Counted from the first letter of the stretch, positions 55,571 through 63,875 are shown. The stretch: DNA of 64,000 nucleotides from Ornithobacterium rhinotracheale DSM 15997 (GCF_000265465.1 NC_018016.1:749501-813500); one strand, 5' to 3'. Numbers and translations are program-made. Notes: generated by a model not told the origin, from the letters alone.

Positions 55571-55690
55571 ATGAAAAAGTATTTTTCCAACCAACAAACC
55601 CTACAAGATTACGGTATTCTATTTGAAAACCTAAACACCCAAACCGAACTAAAAACACAACTCGCCGATTACGGCTACGAAGATTCATAA
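55571..55690 (+). pseudogene. Truncated gene fragment (39 codons)
   Basis: MKKYFSNQQTLQDYGILFEN, then NLNTQTELKTQLADYGYEDS and stop. It reads like the N-terminus of a longer helical protein, and a remnant-like stretch KFYKKAVPFPTAKQKPLSA continues in another frame after the stop. The remainder seems replaced by array 3. A genuine 39-residue peptide cannot be excluded. Confidence 0.5.
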
Positions 55691-55696
55691 ATTTTA

Positions 55697-55908
55697 TAAA
55701 AAAGCCGTACCTTTCCCCACAGCCAAGCAAAAACCACTAAGCGCGACACACAAATAGGTGCCGGCGATAGAAAAACGGCTTACGGCGATAGAAGAATGAC
55801 AATGGGCGACGAAAGAATGCCTCACGGCAACAGAAGAATGGCAATGGGGAACGCAAATTATTGAATAAAAATAAGAAAACGACTCACGGCGATAGAAGAA
55901 TGAACAGT
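55697..55908 (+). repeat. Tandem array 3: 21-bp units
   Basis: Clear units from 55763, for example GGCGATAGAAGAATGACAAT, repeated at 55763, 55784, 55805, 55826, with two decayed units and a final good one at 55888. A further decayed part reaches back to about 55697 as judged from heptads on the minus strand (HSSVAVR, HSFVAHC, HSSIAVS). Plus-strand heptads are GDRRMTM, GDERMPH, GNRRMAM. Confidence 0.88.
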
Positions 55909-55972
55909 TTTCCACCATAAAATTAAAAATAATTCAAAAAAAAATTCAATACAATAAGTAACAAATAAAGCT

Positions 55973-56431
55973 ATGACTAAAGGATTTAAAATCATTGGAA
56001 TATCAGTGCGCACAAGCAATAGAGATAATCAAGCCGCACAAGATTTAGGCAATCTATGGAATCAATTTTATTCAGAAAATATTTTTGACAAAATCCCCAA
56101 TAAGGCATCAAACAAAATACTTTCAATTTACACAGATTATAAAAGCGATTATACCGATGAGTACACCACTATTATAGGAGTTCCTGTAACAAGTCTTGAA
56201 AACATTCCAAAAGGATTAATAGGCAGAGAATTTGAACCTGATAATTTTCAGAAATTTACAGCAAAAGGAGAAATGCCAAAAGCGGTAGTAGAGGTGTGGT
56301 GTAACATTTGGGACAAAGACAAAGATTTAAACCGTAAATACAGCTATGATTTTGAAGTTTATGATGAAAAATCTCAAAACGGCTCTGATTCAGAAGTAGA
56401 AATTTACATTGCAACCAATAATCATTCATAA
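55973..56431 (+). CDS. GyrI-like/Cass2-type effector-binding protein
   Basis: A 152-residue stand-alone effector-binding domain (AraC_E_bind/GyrI fold): FKIIGISVRTSN start, LGNLWNQFYSEN, YTTIIGVPVTSLENIPKGL and AVVEVWCNIWD. Members of this group bind small cationic molecules and some occur as integron cassettes (Cass2). No DNA-binding domain is present. It lies 55 nt after array 3 and converges on the TPR-HTH gene. Its role in this neighbourhood is unknown. Confidence 0.8.
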   Translation: MTKGFKIIGISVRTSNRDNQAAQDLGNLWNQFYSENIFDKIPNKASNKILSIYTDYKSDYTDEYTTIIGVPVTSLENIPKGLIGREFEPDNFQKFTAKGEMPKAVVEVWCNIWDKDKDLNRKYSYDFEVYDEKSQNGSDSEVEIYIATNNHS

Positions 56432-56455
56432 AAAATATACAAAATAAGCAATACC

Positions 56456-58231
56456 CTATCCTTCCAATCCTCGCAGAAACTCTTCCAGAGATTGTTCTCC
56501 AACGAGATTAAGTTTTTGCTTAATACGGTATTTGGTCATTCGCACACTTTTGGGCTCAACAGAGAATATTGTTGCAATTTCCTTGGTCGAAAGATTTAAA
56601 TATAAATACCCACAATATCGCTGATCTAGAGGTGTAAGCCTACCTTCAGATAGCTCGTTTAGTTTTTCAAAAAACTGAGGATGAATGCTTTTAAACTCGT
56701 TTAAAGAAGTTTCCAGACTTTCGTCAATTCGTTTTTCTTCGCGCAAGATTTTTTGCAAGTTAATATCTTCCTCTGCTCGGATTTTCCCAAGAAGTTCATT
56801 TTTTCGTTGAATTTGCAGCGACCTTGCTAAATTTTCTTTTTCTATGCGTTGATTTTTAAGCTGCAAGAGTTCTTGTTCGGCGCGTAGGCGTTTCTGTTCC
56901 TCTTTTTCCAATTGAATTTTGATTTCAGCCTCTGCCTTTTCTTTCTCCAGTCGCAATGCCTTCTCTTTTTCGAACTTCATTTTCTGTTTGGAATAGCGAA
57001 ATAGGAAAAACAATAATCCTATAAGCAACAATATAGCCGCTATTAAAAGATAATTACGCATTCGGTGATATTTAGCCGTTTGCTTTGCAATTTCCAGTTC
57101 TTTTTTTATCTCCTTATTCTTATAAAATGCTTCATTTTTATAGGTATTTTCAATCTGTTGTTTCTTATAAATAGAATCCTGAAAAGCCTTTTGCTTGTCT
57201 TTATAAAACAACGCTTTCTGGTAATCGCCCTGCCCTTCGTAAAGATGAGAAAGCCCTTCGCAAACATTGGTAAGTGTATAATAAAGTGGCGGATTGTGAC
57301 TTTGGAGCATGGCATAGGCATTTTGCAATAATTGCTCCGCTTGTTTTGGACGATTTTCTTTCATTGCCAAAATAGCTTCCATTCCCATGGCATTGGCTAC
57401 GATTTCATCTTTATCAAAAACACGCCCCAAAGTCTTATGCACCTTTTGCAAATTAGACAAAATGCTATCTCTTATTTCTGCGGAATGATTGCCCATCCAT
57501 TTCTCAAAGTAAAAATTGGCAGTATTGATGGCTGAAATCGCATATGTCCTAGCAGAGATATCTTTAGGGTGAGCTCGATACAACTCCTCTACCTTTTTCG
57601 AATAATAGAGCACGCTATCGTGCAAGGCTACGCTCCTATTTCTTTGAAATCTCAGTTTCATGATGGTTGATTTTGCCGAATACGCATTAGCCATCACCTC
57701 ATAATCTTTAGCCTTTTGTGCGGCACTCATACACAACGCAATATACTCTTCCATCTTCTCGATATTGTCCCAATCAGAATAAAGTGCATAAAGCGTGTAA
57801 TAAATCAAGGCTTCCAAATGATAATTTGTATCCTTTGGCAAAAATTCCAAAGCCTTATTGGCATAATCTAGACTTAAATCATTAATCCCCAAATACCGGA
57901 GATAGAAAGATTGTGCATAATAAGCATTTGCCAACGCCTCATTATCTTTAGATTTTTCGGCATTTTCAAGAGCTTGTTCTATGTAATTTCTAGCCCTTTC
58001 AAAGTTTTCCTTTCGAATAGCTAATCGGCTTTGAAACGCACGAAGTAGCGATAAATTCTTAGGCTTGTCTTTGTTTTCATGTTCCAAGCGTTGTATTTCG
58101 GTATGCACCCAGTCGCTTTTCCCCTCCACATCACTTTTGTCTAACTGAATAATAACAGACTTAATATCAGAAGTCTGCGCAAAGCATATAAAACTAAAAA
58201 AGCTTAATACAAGTAAAATAGATTTCTTCAT
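56456..58231 (-). CDS. TPR-repeat regulator with C-terminal LuxR-like HTH
   Basis: A 591-residue protein typical of Bacteroidota. A signal peptide (ILLVLSFFSFICFAQ) is followed by several tetratricopeptide repeats to about residue 360, a membrane helix near residue 393 (YLLIAAILLLIGLLFFLF), a Glu/Arg-rich coiled coil and a C-terminal HTH (LNLSTKEIATIFSVEPKSVRMTKYRIKQKL). It probably links envelope signals to transcription. Start by signal peptide; TATCTTTG at 58254-58261 on this strand is the likely -7 element. Confidence 0.88.
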   Translation of the reverse strand: MKKSILLVLSFFSFICFAQTSDIKSVIIQLDKSDVEGKSDWVHTEIQRLEHENKDKPKNLSLLRAFQSRLAIRKENFERARNYIEQALENAEKSKDNEALANAYYAQSFYLRYLGINDLSLDYANKALEFLPKDTNYHLEALIYYTLYALYSDWDNIEKMEEYIALCMSAAQKAKDYEVMANAYSAKSTIMKLRFQRNRSVALHDSVLYYSKKVEELYRAHPKDISARTYAISAINTANFYFEKWMGNHSAEIRDSILSNLQKVHKTLGRVFDKDEIVANAMGMEAILAMKENRPKQAEQLLQNAYAMLQSHNPPLYYTLTNVCEGLSHLYEGQGDYQKALFYKDKQKAFQDSIYKKQQIENTYKNEAFYKNKEIKKELEIAKQTAKYHRMRNYLLIAAILLLIGLLFFLFRYSKQKMKFEKEKALRLEKEKAEAEIKIQLEKEEQKRLRAEQELLQLKNQRIEKENLARSLQIQRKNELLGKIRAEEDINLQKILREEKRIDESLETSLNEFKSIHPQFFEKLNELSEGRLTPLDQRYCGYLYLNLSTKEIATIFSVEPKSVRMTKYRIKQKLNLVGEQSLEEFLRGLEG

Positions 58232-58392
58232 CAAAATCAAAATTTCTAATTCGCAAAGATAGGAGATTCTGCCAGACAATCAGAACGGAAAATACATTAA
58301 ATCTAGAAAACTCTTTTCGAATTAGCCCCCACGAGCATAAGTGTATTTTTTGGAATAATAATTGACTTCTCATTTCCACAAAAAATTCAACA

Positions 58393-58719
58393 ATGCTCAT
58401 CATCAATACCAAATGGCTGGCTAAAAATGTAACCGCAATGACGATTTTTCCTTTTATACTACTAAAGGACAAAGCACTCAGGAGCGATGCTCACCTCATC
58501 AATCACGAGCGCATTCACCTCAAGCAGCAGGCGGAACTCTTGATTGTACCTTTCTATATTTGGTACTTTTTAGAGTATTTATATCACTACATTAGGCTCA
58601 AAGATTCATACCAAGCCTATCGCAGCATTTGTTTTGAACGCGAAGCTTATGCTCACGAAAGCGATTCTTTGTATCTGAAAAATCGTAAATTCTGGGGATT
58701 TTGGAACTATTTAAAATAA
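58393..58719 (+). CDS. Small membrane protein with HExxH motif
   Basis: A 108-residue protein with an H-E-R-I-H motif (NHERIHLKQQAE) near residues 38-42, hydrophobic segments around it (AELLIVPFYIWYFLEYLYHYI), and a later Glu-rich EREAYAHESD that could supply a third zinc ligand. It resembles a minimal metallopeptidase such as seen in some Bacteroidota, but activity is unproven. It stands alone, ending at a terminator shared with the converging barrel gene. Confidence 0.75.
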   Translation: MLIINTKWLAKNVTAMTIFPFILLKDKALRSDAHLINHERIHLKQQAELLIVPFYIWYFLEYLYHYIRLKDSYQAYRSICFEREAYAHESDSLYLKNRKFWGFWNYLK

Positions 58720-58745
58720 TATAAAAATCTAAATTTTAATCATAA

Positions 58746-58778
58746 AAAAACGGCAAAATATCGAATTTTGCCGTTTTT
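58746..58778. terminator. Bidirectional terminator
   Basis: Stem AAAAACGGCAAAAT / ATTTTGCCGTTTTT with loop ATCGA. A near-identical copy is at 59431-59463. Confidence 0.9.
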
Positions 58779-58798
58779 AATTTTTAAATAAAATTTAA

Positions 58799-59311
58799 TT
58801 AGAAGTTATAAGCATAACCTAATGATATAGCCCCTACACTTTCATTATTTTTGTTAAGACCTCTATACCCCAATGCTATTTCGTGTTGATTTACCTGATA
58901 GCCTATTTTAGGCTGATAATAGAAAGCTGTAATACTTTCTCCCCCTCCTGTAACAAAAGCCGCCCCTAAATCTGCCCCCACAAACAACTCTGGAGTAACA
59001 TTATACTTCACTAAACCAGCTAATGGTATAATACCAATACTTTTTGTTTCTTCTGTATAAGTAGAGTTTCCGCAAACTACGGCCTTTTCTGTTTTCTTTC
59101 CGAAATGGTGTTGATACCCCGTAGTAATTCCCAGTCCCAAATTTGGAACTACATTAAAGCTGTATGCTACATCAGCTCCAACAGAAAAAGTATATGCATC
59201 ACCAAAAATTCCTATTGGTAATGCCACATTACCCCCTATTTTAAAATTTCCTACTTGTGCGTTGGCAATACTTGCAACAGCAACAATTACTAATAAAAAT
59301 AACTTTTTCAT
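58799..59311 (-). CDS. Small outer-membrane beta-barrel protein (paralog 1)
   Basis: A 170-residue exported barrel: signal peptide KKLFLLVIVAVASIANAQ, strands such as NFKIGGNVALPIGIFGDAY and VAYSFNVVPNLGLGITTGYQ, and an aromatic C-terminus (GYAYNF). Start at 59311 is supported by TAGCTTTG (59333-59340) with TTG 20 nt further upstream on this strand. The next gene is its close paralog. Confidence 0.88.
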   Translation of the reverse strand: MKKLFLLVIVAVASIANAQVGNFKIGGNVALPIGIFGDAYTFSVGADVAYSFNVVPNLGLGITTGYQHHFGKKTEKAVVCGNSTYTEETKSIGIIPLAGLVKYNVTPELFVGADLGAAFVTGGGESITAFYYQPKIGYQVNQHEIALGYRGLNKNNESVGAISLGYAYNF

Positions 59312-59332
59312 ATTATTAAAGTTTTGTTTAAT

Positions 59333-59363
59333 CAAAGCTAATAATTATTTCTCACACAGACAA
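59333..59363 (-). promoter_or_regulatory. Promoter of barrel paralog 1
   Basis: Minus strand TTG (59363-59361), 20-nt spacer, TAGCTTTG (59340-59333). Confidence 0.6.
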
Positions 59364-59430
59364 AAACATTTTTTATCTCTATTTTTCAAAATTCACGCAA
59401 AAGGATAAAAAGAAAATTTCTCTTCATAAA

Positions 59431-59463
59431 AAAAACGGCAAAATATTGAATTTTGCCGTTTTT
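59431..59463 (-). terminator. Terminator, copy of the one at 58746-58778
   Basis: Stem AAAAACGGCAAAAT / ATTTTGCCGTTTTT with loop ATTGA, one base different from the downstream copy. It follows the frameshifted paralog. Confidence 0.88.
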
Positions 59464-59485
59464 GATTCTTATTAAAATGATTTAA

Positions 59486-60006
59486 TTAAAAGTTGTAAGC
59501 ATAACCTAATGATATTGCACTACCACTAGCACCATCTACACTCATGCCACGATAGGCTAGCGCGACTTCACTTCTACCAGATTGATAGCCCACCTTTGGC
59601 TGATAATAGAAAACAGTTTCAGAGTCGCTCCCTATAAATAAGCCCGCACCTAAATCTGCACTTACAAAAAGATCTGGCAATAGGCTATACTTTAATTGTG
59701 CGGCTAAAGGGAACATTCCTATATTATCATTTTTTATTTTATAAGTTTCGTATTTGGTTCCGCAAATATCTAAAATTTGAACTTCATCGTTTTTACCAAA
59801 ATATTCTTGATATCCTGTTACCACCCCCAACTCAAGACCTGGAGCTACATTAAACATGTATGCTAAATCGGCCCTGCCGAAAATGAATAAATATCATTAA
59901 GAGTACCAATGGGTAGAGCCACATTTGCACCTAACTTAAAATGCCCTACTTGTGCATTGGCAAAGCTCATACTTACCAATGCCATCATTAAAATTAATTT
60001 CTTCAT
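59486..60006 (-). pseudogene. Outer-membrane barrel paralog 2, disrupted by a one-base deletion
   Basis: Reading from the ATG at 60006: KKLILMMALVSMSFANAQ signal peptide, then VGHFKLGANVALPIGTLNDI, then a TAG stop near 59864. Next to the GGG run at 59872-59874 (minus strand), one extra G would restore ADLAYMFNVAPGLELG and join the open frame that runs to 59486. The barrel paralog 1 keeps the full frame here. Either a genuine loss of function or a base-call error; the tract is too short for strong phase variation. A -7 element TAAATTTG lies at 60029-60036. Confidence 0.85.
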
Positions 60007-60081
60007 GTGTTTTTAATTTTTATATACACAAATTTAAAATTATTTTTCCTTTCATAAAAGGTATTAAAGCTTCTAAAGTAA

Positions 60082-60115
60082 AAAAATCGGCACCGAAAAT
60101 TCTGCGCCGATTTTT
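60082..60115. terminator. Terminator downstream of fumC
   Basis: Stem AAAAATCGGC / GCCGATTTTT (10 bp) enclosing ACCGAAAATTCTGC. Confidence 0.75.
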
Positions 60116-60146
60116 AATAATCTAAAATTTATAATTATGAAAAATA

Positions 60147-61544
60147 CTATTTCATACTTCCTACCATGTCTCTTGGATTCACCCATTTATCGAAATCCTC
60201 TGGAGAAACATAGCCTAAACGCACGGCTTCTTCTTTCAAAGTAGTTCCATTTTTGTGAGCAGTTTGCGCGATTTCAGCTGCTTTGTAGTACCCGATGTGG
60301 GTGTTCAATGCAGTAACAAGCATCAATGAGTTGTCTACCAATTCTTTGATTCGCTTATCGTTTGCCTCGATGCCTACCACGCAGTTGTCGGTGAATGAAA
60401 CACACGCATCTCCGATCAATTGAGCACTTTGTAATGCGTTGGCAGCCATTACTGGTTTAAACACATTTAGCTCATAATGCCCTTGTGTGCCTCCTACCGA
60501 AATTGCTACATCGTTACCCATTACTTGCGCAGCCACCATAGTTACTGCCTCGCACTGAGTAGGGTTTACTTTTCCTGGCATGATAGAAGATCCTGGCTCG
60601 TTTGACGGAATGATGATTTCGCCAATTCCTGAACGAGGACCTGATGCCATCATACGAATATCGTTGGCAATTTTGTTTAAAGAAACGGCGATTTGCTTCA
60701 ACGCACCATGAGTTTCCACGATGGCATCGTGTGCTGCCAATGCTTCAAACTTGTTTGGTGCTGTTTTAAACGGAAGTCCTGTAAATTTAGCAATGTATTC
60801 TGCTACTTTTACATCATAACCTTGTGGCGTGTTCAATCCTGTACCTACGGCTGTACCTCCTAAAGCTAATTCTGAAAGGTGATCTAAAGTGTTTTTCAAT
60901 GCTTTTAAGCCATGCTCTAATTGAGAAGCGTAGCCAGAAAACTCTTGCCCTAATGTAAGCGGGGTTGCATCCATTAAGTGAGTTCTACCGATTTTCACAA
61001 TATCTTTAAACTCCTCTGATTTAGCTTTCAAAGCATCTTTTAATTTCTCTACTCCTGGAATCGTAACCTCAGCGATTTTTTTGTACACTGCGATGTGCAT
61101 TCCAGTTGGGAAAGTATCGTTTGATGATTGAGATTTGTTTACATCATCGTTTGGCTGAAGGGTTTTATCGCCTTCTCCGATTTTTTTACCTGCCAATTCA
61201 TGCGCACGATTGGCAATCACCTCGTTCACATTCATGTTTGATTGTGTTCCAGACCCTGTTTGCCAAATAACTAATGGGAATTGGTCGTCTAATTTTTTAT
61301 CTAAAATCTCATCACAAACTTGTGCGATAAGGTCTCTTTTTTCGGTTGGTAATACACCAAGCTCTGCATTGGCATAAGCAGCCGCTTTCTTAAGATAAGC
61401 AAAACCATAGATAATGTCTAGCGGCATAGAAGCTGCCGGACCGATTTTGAAGTTGTTGCGAGAACGCTCAGTTTGTGCGCCCCATTTTTTGTCTGCGGGT
61501 ACTTTTACCTCGCCTAGTGTGTCTTTTTCTATTCTGTATTCCAT
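60147..61544 (-). CDS. fumC: Fumarate hydratase, class II
   Basis: An iron-independent fumarase of the TCA cycle (465 residues). It has the superfamily signature [15 protein letters not shown], plus [18 protein letters not shown] and [17 protein letters not shown] with catalytic and substrate residues. Start [16 protein letters not shown] is standard. No clear promoter; TAATTTTA upstream is a weak -7 candidate. Confidence 0.97.
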   Translation of the reverse strand: MEYRIEKDTLGEVKVPADKKWGAQTERSRNNFKIGPAASMPLDIIYGFAYLKKAAAYANAELGVLPTEKRDLIAQVCDEILDKKLDDQFPLVIWQTGSGTQSNMNVNEVIANRAHELAGKKIGEGDKTLQPNDDVNKSQSSNDTFPTGMHIAVYKKIAEVTIPGVEKLKDALKAKSEEFKDIVKIGRTHLMDATPLTLGQEFSGYASQLEHGLKALKNTLDHLSELALGGTAVGTGLNTPQGYDVKVAEYIAKFTGLPFKTAPNKFEALAAHDAIVETHGALKQIAVSLNKIANDIRMMASGPRSGIGEIIIPSNEPGSSIMPGKVNPTQCEAVTMVAAQVMGNDVAISVGGTQGHYELNVFKPVMAANALQSAQLIGDACVSFTDNCVVGIEANDKRIKELVDNSLMLVTALNTHIGYYKAAEIAQTAHKNGTTLKEEAVRLGYVSPEDFDKWVNPRDMVGSMK

Positions 61545-61781
61545 AATACTTAATTGATGTTTTTTCGAAGGTTAAAATTACGATTTTTTTATCGCACTTT
61601 AGATATGATTTATATTTGCTTTTTAGTTTTAGACCCGTTTCCTTCATTTAATAAGTCTTTATTTCCTTTCATTAAACAAAGCCTTTCCTGCCTTATACTT
61701 GCTTATTTTTTAGTTAAAAGTTCAGCTTCCTTTAGCTTTTGGGAGCCTATCTTTTAGAAATCCCTTCCTTATATTTTCAAA

Positions 61782-61886
61782 TTAACCCTTAAGGGTTACT
61801 ACACTAATCCATAAGGATTATTTAATTAACCTATAAGGTTTACATTGCTAACCCTTATGGTTTTTTTCTAAAACCTATAATGGTTA
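61782..61886. repeat. Array 4: five palindromes at about 22-bp spacing
   Basis: Palindromes AACCCTTAAGGGTT, TAATCCATAAGGATTA, AACCTATAAGGTT, AACCCTTATGGTT and AACCTATAATGGTT have centres at about 61790.5, 61812.5, 61834, 61856 and 61878.5, so 21.5-22.5 bp apart. They lie in the 425-nt gap between the divergent fumC and HU-like genes. The rest of that gap, about 61545-61780, shows no gene I can support. Confidence 0.85.
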
Positions 61887-61902
61887 TTTTAAAAACATAG
61901 GC

Positions 61903-61940
61903 TATCTTTGTCTAAAAGATAGGGAGGAAAAGCCCTATCT
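61903..61940 (+). promoter_or_regulatory. Promoter element and 5' hairpin of the HU-like gene
   Basis: TATCTTTG (61903-61910) is a -7 element. Immediately downstream AGATAGGG (61917-61924) pairs with CCCTATCT (61933-61940) across an AGGAAAAG loop, at or near the expected transcript start. CTATCTTT (61902-61909) also pairs with AAAGATAG (61915-61922), an alternative fold. Confidence 0.55.
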
Positions 61941-61969
61941 ATCGGTTTATTTTTTTAAAAACACAGACT

Positions 61970-62356
61970 ATGGCAATACACTACTCTATTAGAAAACAAA
62001 AAATGCAATTGGGCAAAGAGAAAGGAAAGACTCGATATTACGCACAGTTTTCGCTAAATGGGACTATGTCTTTTCGAGCACTATGTAAAGAAATTGCTAA
62101 TGGTAGCACGATTTCGGAGGGAGAGGCAATGGTAGTTCTGCTTCGTTTGGCAGAGGTTGTGAAACACGAAATGGAAAACGGGCGCACGGTAGATTGTGGC
62201 GATTTAGGGCTGTTTCGGCCTTCGTTTTCCTCCAATGGTGTGGCTAGCGAAGAAGAGTTTAATGTACGACGGGATATGCGACCTCCACGCATTTGCTTTA
62301 GACCTAAAAAGGCAATGAAGCGACTAAAAGTTTCTTATAAAAAGAAACAAATTTAA
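61970..62356 (+). CDS. HU-family DNA-binding protein (HU-HIG-like)
   Basis: A 128-residue basic nucleoid-type protein: MAIHYSIRKQKMQLGKEKG start, a helical dimer region (EGEAMVVLLRLAEVVKHEMENGRTVDCGDLGLFRPS) and a long basic C-terminal extension with RPPRICFRPKKAMKRLKVSY. This matches the Bacteroidota HU-related family with extended tails. A structured leader and an array of palindromes precede it. Binding sites unknown. Confidence 0.88.
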   Translation: MAIHYSIRKQKMQLGKEKGKTRYYAQFSLNGTMSFRALCKEIANGSTISEGEAMVVLLRLAEVVKHEMENGRTVDCGDLGLFRPSFSSNGVASEEEFNVRRDMRPPRICFRPKKAMKRLKVSYKKKQI

Positions 62357-62378
62357 GTCCTTTAGATGGTATCCGAAT

Positions 62379-62417
62379 AAAAATAGGACTGGAACTCAGA
62401 GCTCCAGTCCTATTTTT
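62379..62417. terminator. Bidirectional terminator
   Basis: Stem AAAAATAGGACTGGA / TCCAGTCCTATTTTT, 15 bp with a 9-nt loop, between the HU-like gene and the convergent sulfatase. Confidence 0.92.
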
Positions 62418-62434
62418 ATTTAATTTTATTTTCA

Positions 62435-63838
62435 TCACGGATACATACGCTCCATGTCTCTACCCACGGTGCTCATTCGGTGTTTAATGATGGTATTTTC
62501 TGGACCATAATACCCTTGCCAGTCGGCTTGGGGCAATTGTTTCTCCCAGCGGCTTAATTTCTTGAGCATTCTCTTTACTTTGCGCGGGTACTTTTCGGCT
62601 AGGTTGTGCTGCTCAGAAATGTCATCTTTTATATTAAATAAAAGCACGGGATTGGTATCCACTCGAATTACTTTCCAATCTCCACACTGAATCGCGGCCG
62701 CAGCACCCCGCTTCCAATAGAGGTTTTTGTGTGGCGTTCCGCTGTTTTTTTGAATATATGGCAACAAGTTCACCCCGTCGAGATGTTTATCTTTTCGGGT
62801 GTTTCCCGCAGCGGCAAGACTTGTGGGCAAAATATCGAGCGAAGATACAGCTTTGTCATACACCACATTGGCAGGGATTTTCCCGTTCCAGCGCATGATG
62901 TAGCCTACACGCACGCCTCCTTCCCATACGGAGCCTTTCATTCCACGCAATTGCCCATTGTCGGAATAATTGGTAGTAGCCCCTCCGTTGTCGTTCAAAA
63001 ATATTACTAAAGTATTGTCGTCAATGCCTTTGTTCTTTAATTCCTGCATCACACGCCCAATGTTATAATCCATATTAGAGAGCATAGCATCATAAGTTTG
63101 GCGGCCCTCGCTGCCTACTTGGGCAAATTTATCCAGATCATTCTTTTTAGCCTGCAGTGGCGTATGCACTGCATTGTAAGCCAAATAAATGAAAAACGGC
63201 TGTTTTTTGTCGGCATTTTCATCAATGAATTTCAACGCCTTATCGGTAAACATGTCGGTAAGATAAGTGATTTCCTCTTCGGGGATAATCTTATCGTTGT
63301 CCCAAAGGGCGTATTTCTCTGCTCGTTTCTTTTTAAACGAAAAGAAATCTCTGTGCCCCTCTTGGAAACCATAAAACTCATCAAAACCTCTTTTGAGCGG
63401 GAAAAATTTAGCGTCGTTTCCTAAGTGCCATTTCCCTACTGCCAAGGTGCGATAGCCTTCTTCTTTCATGCGATCGCCAATCGTTTTTTCGCTCAAGGCA
63501 AGCCCCATGTCTTCTTTTTTGAATCCTTCGCGTGGTTTTCCCGTAGGATTATTTTCAAAACCAAATCGCTGCTGATAACGCCCCGTGAGCAAGCCCGCAC
63601 GAGACGGCGCACACACCGATGCCGAAACATAGGCTTTAGAAAACAATGTTCCTTCTTTTGCCAAACGATTGATGTTCGGTGTTGGGATTTCTTTGTTTCC
63701 GTAGCATTCAAAATCGGCATAACCTGCATCATCGCTTAAAATTACAATGATGTTTGGCTTGGTAGTAGTTTGTGCTTGTGTTGTGTAAATAAGCACCACG
63801 AGCAACGAAATGCTCAGCCATTTTTTTAAATAAGTCAT
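62435..63838 (-). CDS. Secreted arylsulfatase-family enzyme
   Basis: A type I sulfatase of 467 residues with signal peptide (SLLVVLIYTTQAQ). The formylglycine site is C76-A-P-S-R80 followed by GLLTGR, so it needs an anaerobic or FGE maturase encoded elsewhere. Metal-binding ILSDDAGYADFECYG and GKWHLG are present, as is FLNDNGGATTNYSDNG. It probably acts on sulfated glycans of host or algal origin; the substrate cannot be read from sequence. TATATTTG on this strand at 63868-63875 is the likely -7 element. The remaining bases to 64000 hold no gene I can support. Confidence 0.93.
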   Translation of the reverse strand: MTYLKKWLSISLLVVLIYTTQAQTTTKPNIIVILSDDAGYADFECYGNKEIPTPNINRLAKEGTLFSKAYVSASVCAPSRAGLLTGRYQQRFGFENNPTGKPREGFKKEDMGLALSEKTIGDRMKEEGYRTLAVGKWHLGNDAKFFPLKRGFDEFYGFQEGHRDFFSFKKKRAEKYALWDNDKIIPEEEITYLTDMFTDKALKFIDENADKKQPFFIYLAYNAVHTPLQAKKNDLDKFAQVGSEGRQTYDAMLSNMDYNIGRVMQELKNKGIDDNTLVIFLNDNGGATTNYSDNGQLRGMKGSVWEGGVRVGYIMRWNGKIPANVVYDKAVSSLDILPTSLAAAGNTRKDKHLDGVNLLPYIQKNSGTPHKNLYWKRGAAAAIQCGDWKVIRVDTNPVLLFNIKDDISEQHNLAEKYPRKVKRMLKKLSRWEKQLPQADWQGYYGPENTIIKHRMSTVGRDMERMYP

Positions 63839-63867
63839 TACTAAAGTAACTTTTTGGGATTGGCTAA

Positions 63868-63875
63868 CAAATATA
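63868..63875 (-). promoter_or_regulatory. -7 promoter element of the sulfatase gene
   Basis: TATATTTG on the minus strand, 29 nt before the sulfatase ATG. A TTG at 63894-63892 is 16 nt upstream, shorter than usual. Confidence 0.5.

Noticed and set aside
49261-56431. Prophage, transposon or integron
   Set aside because: No integrase, transposase, attachment duplication or tRNA is visible; only repeats and gene content suggest transfer.
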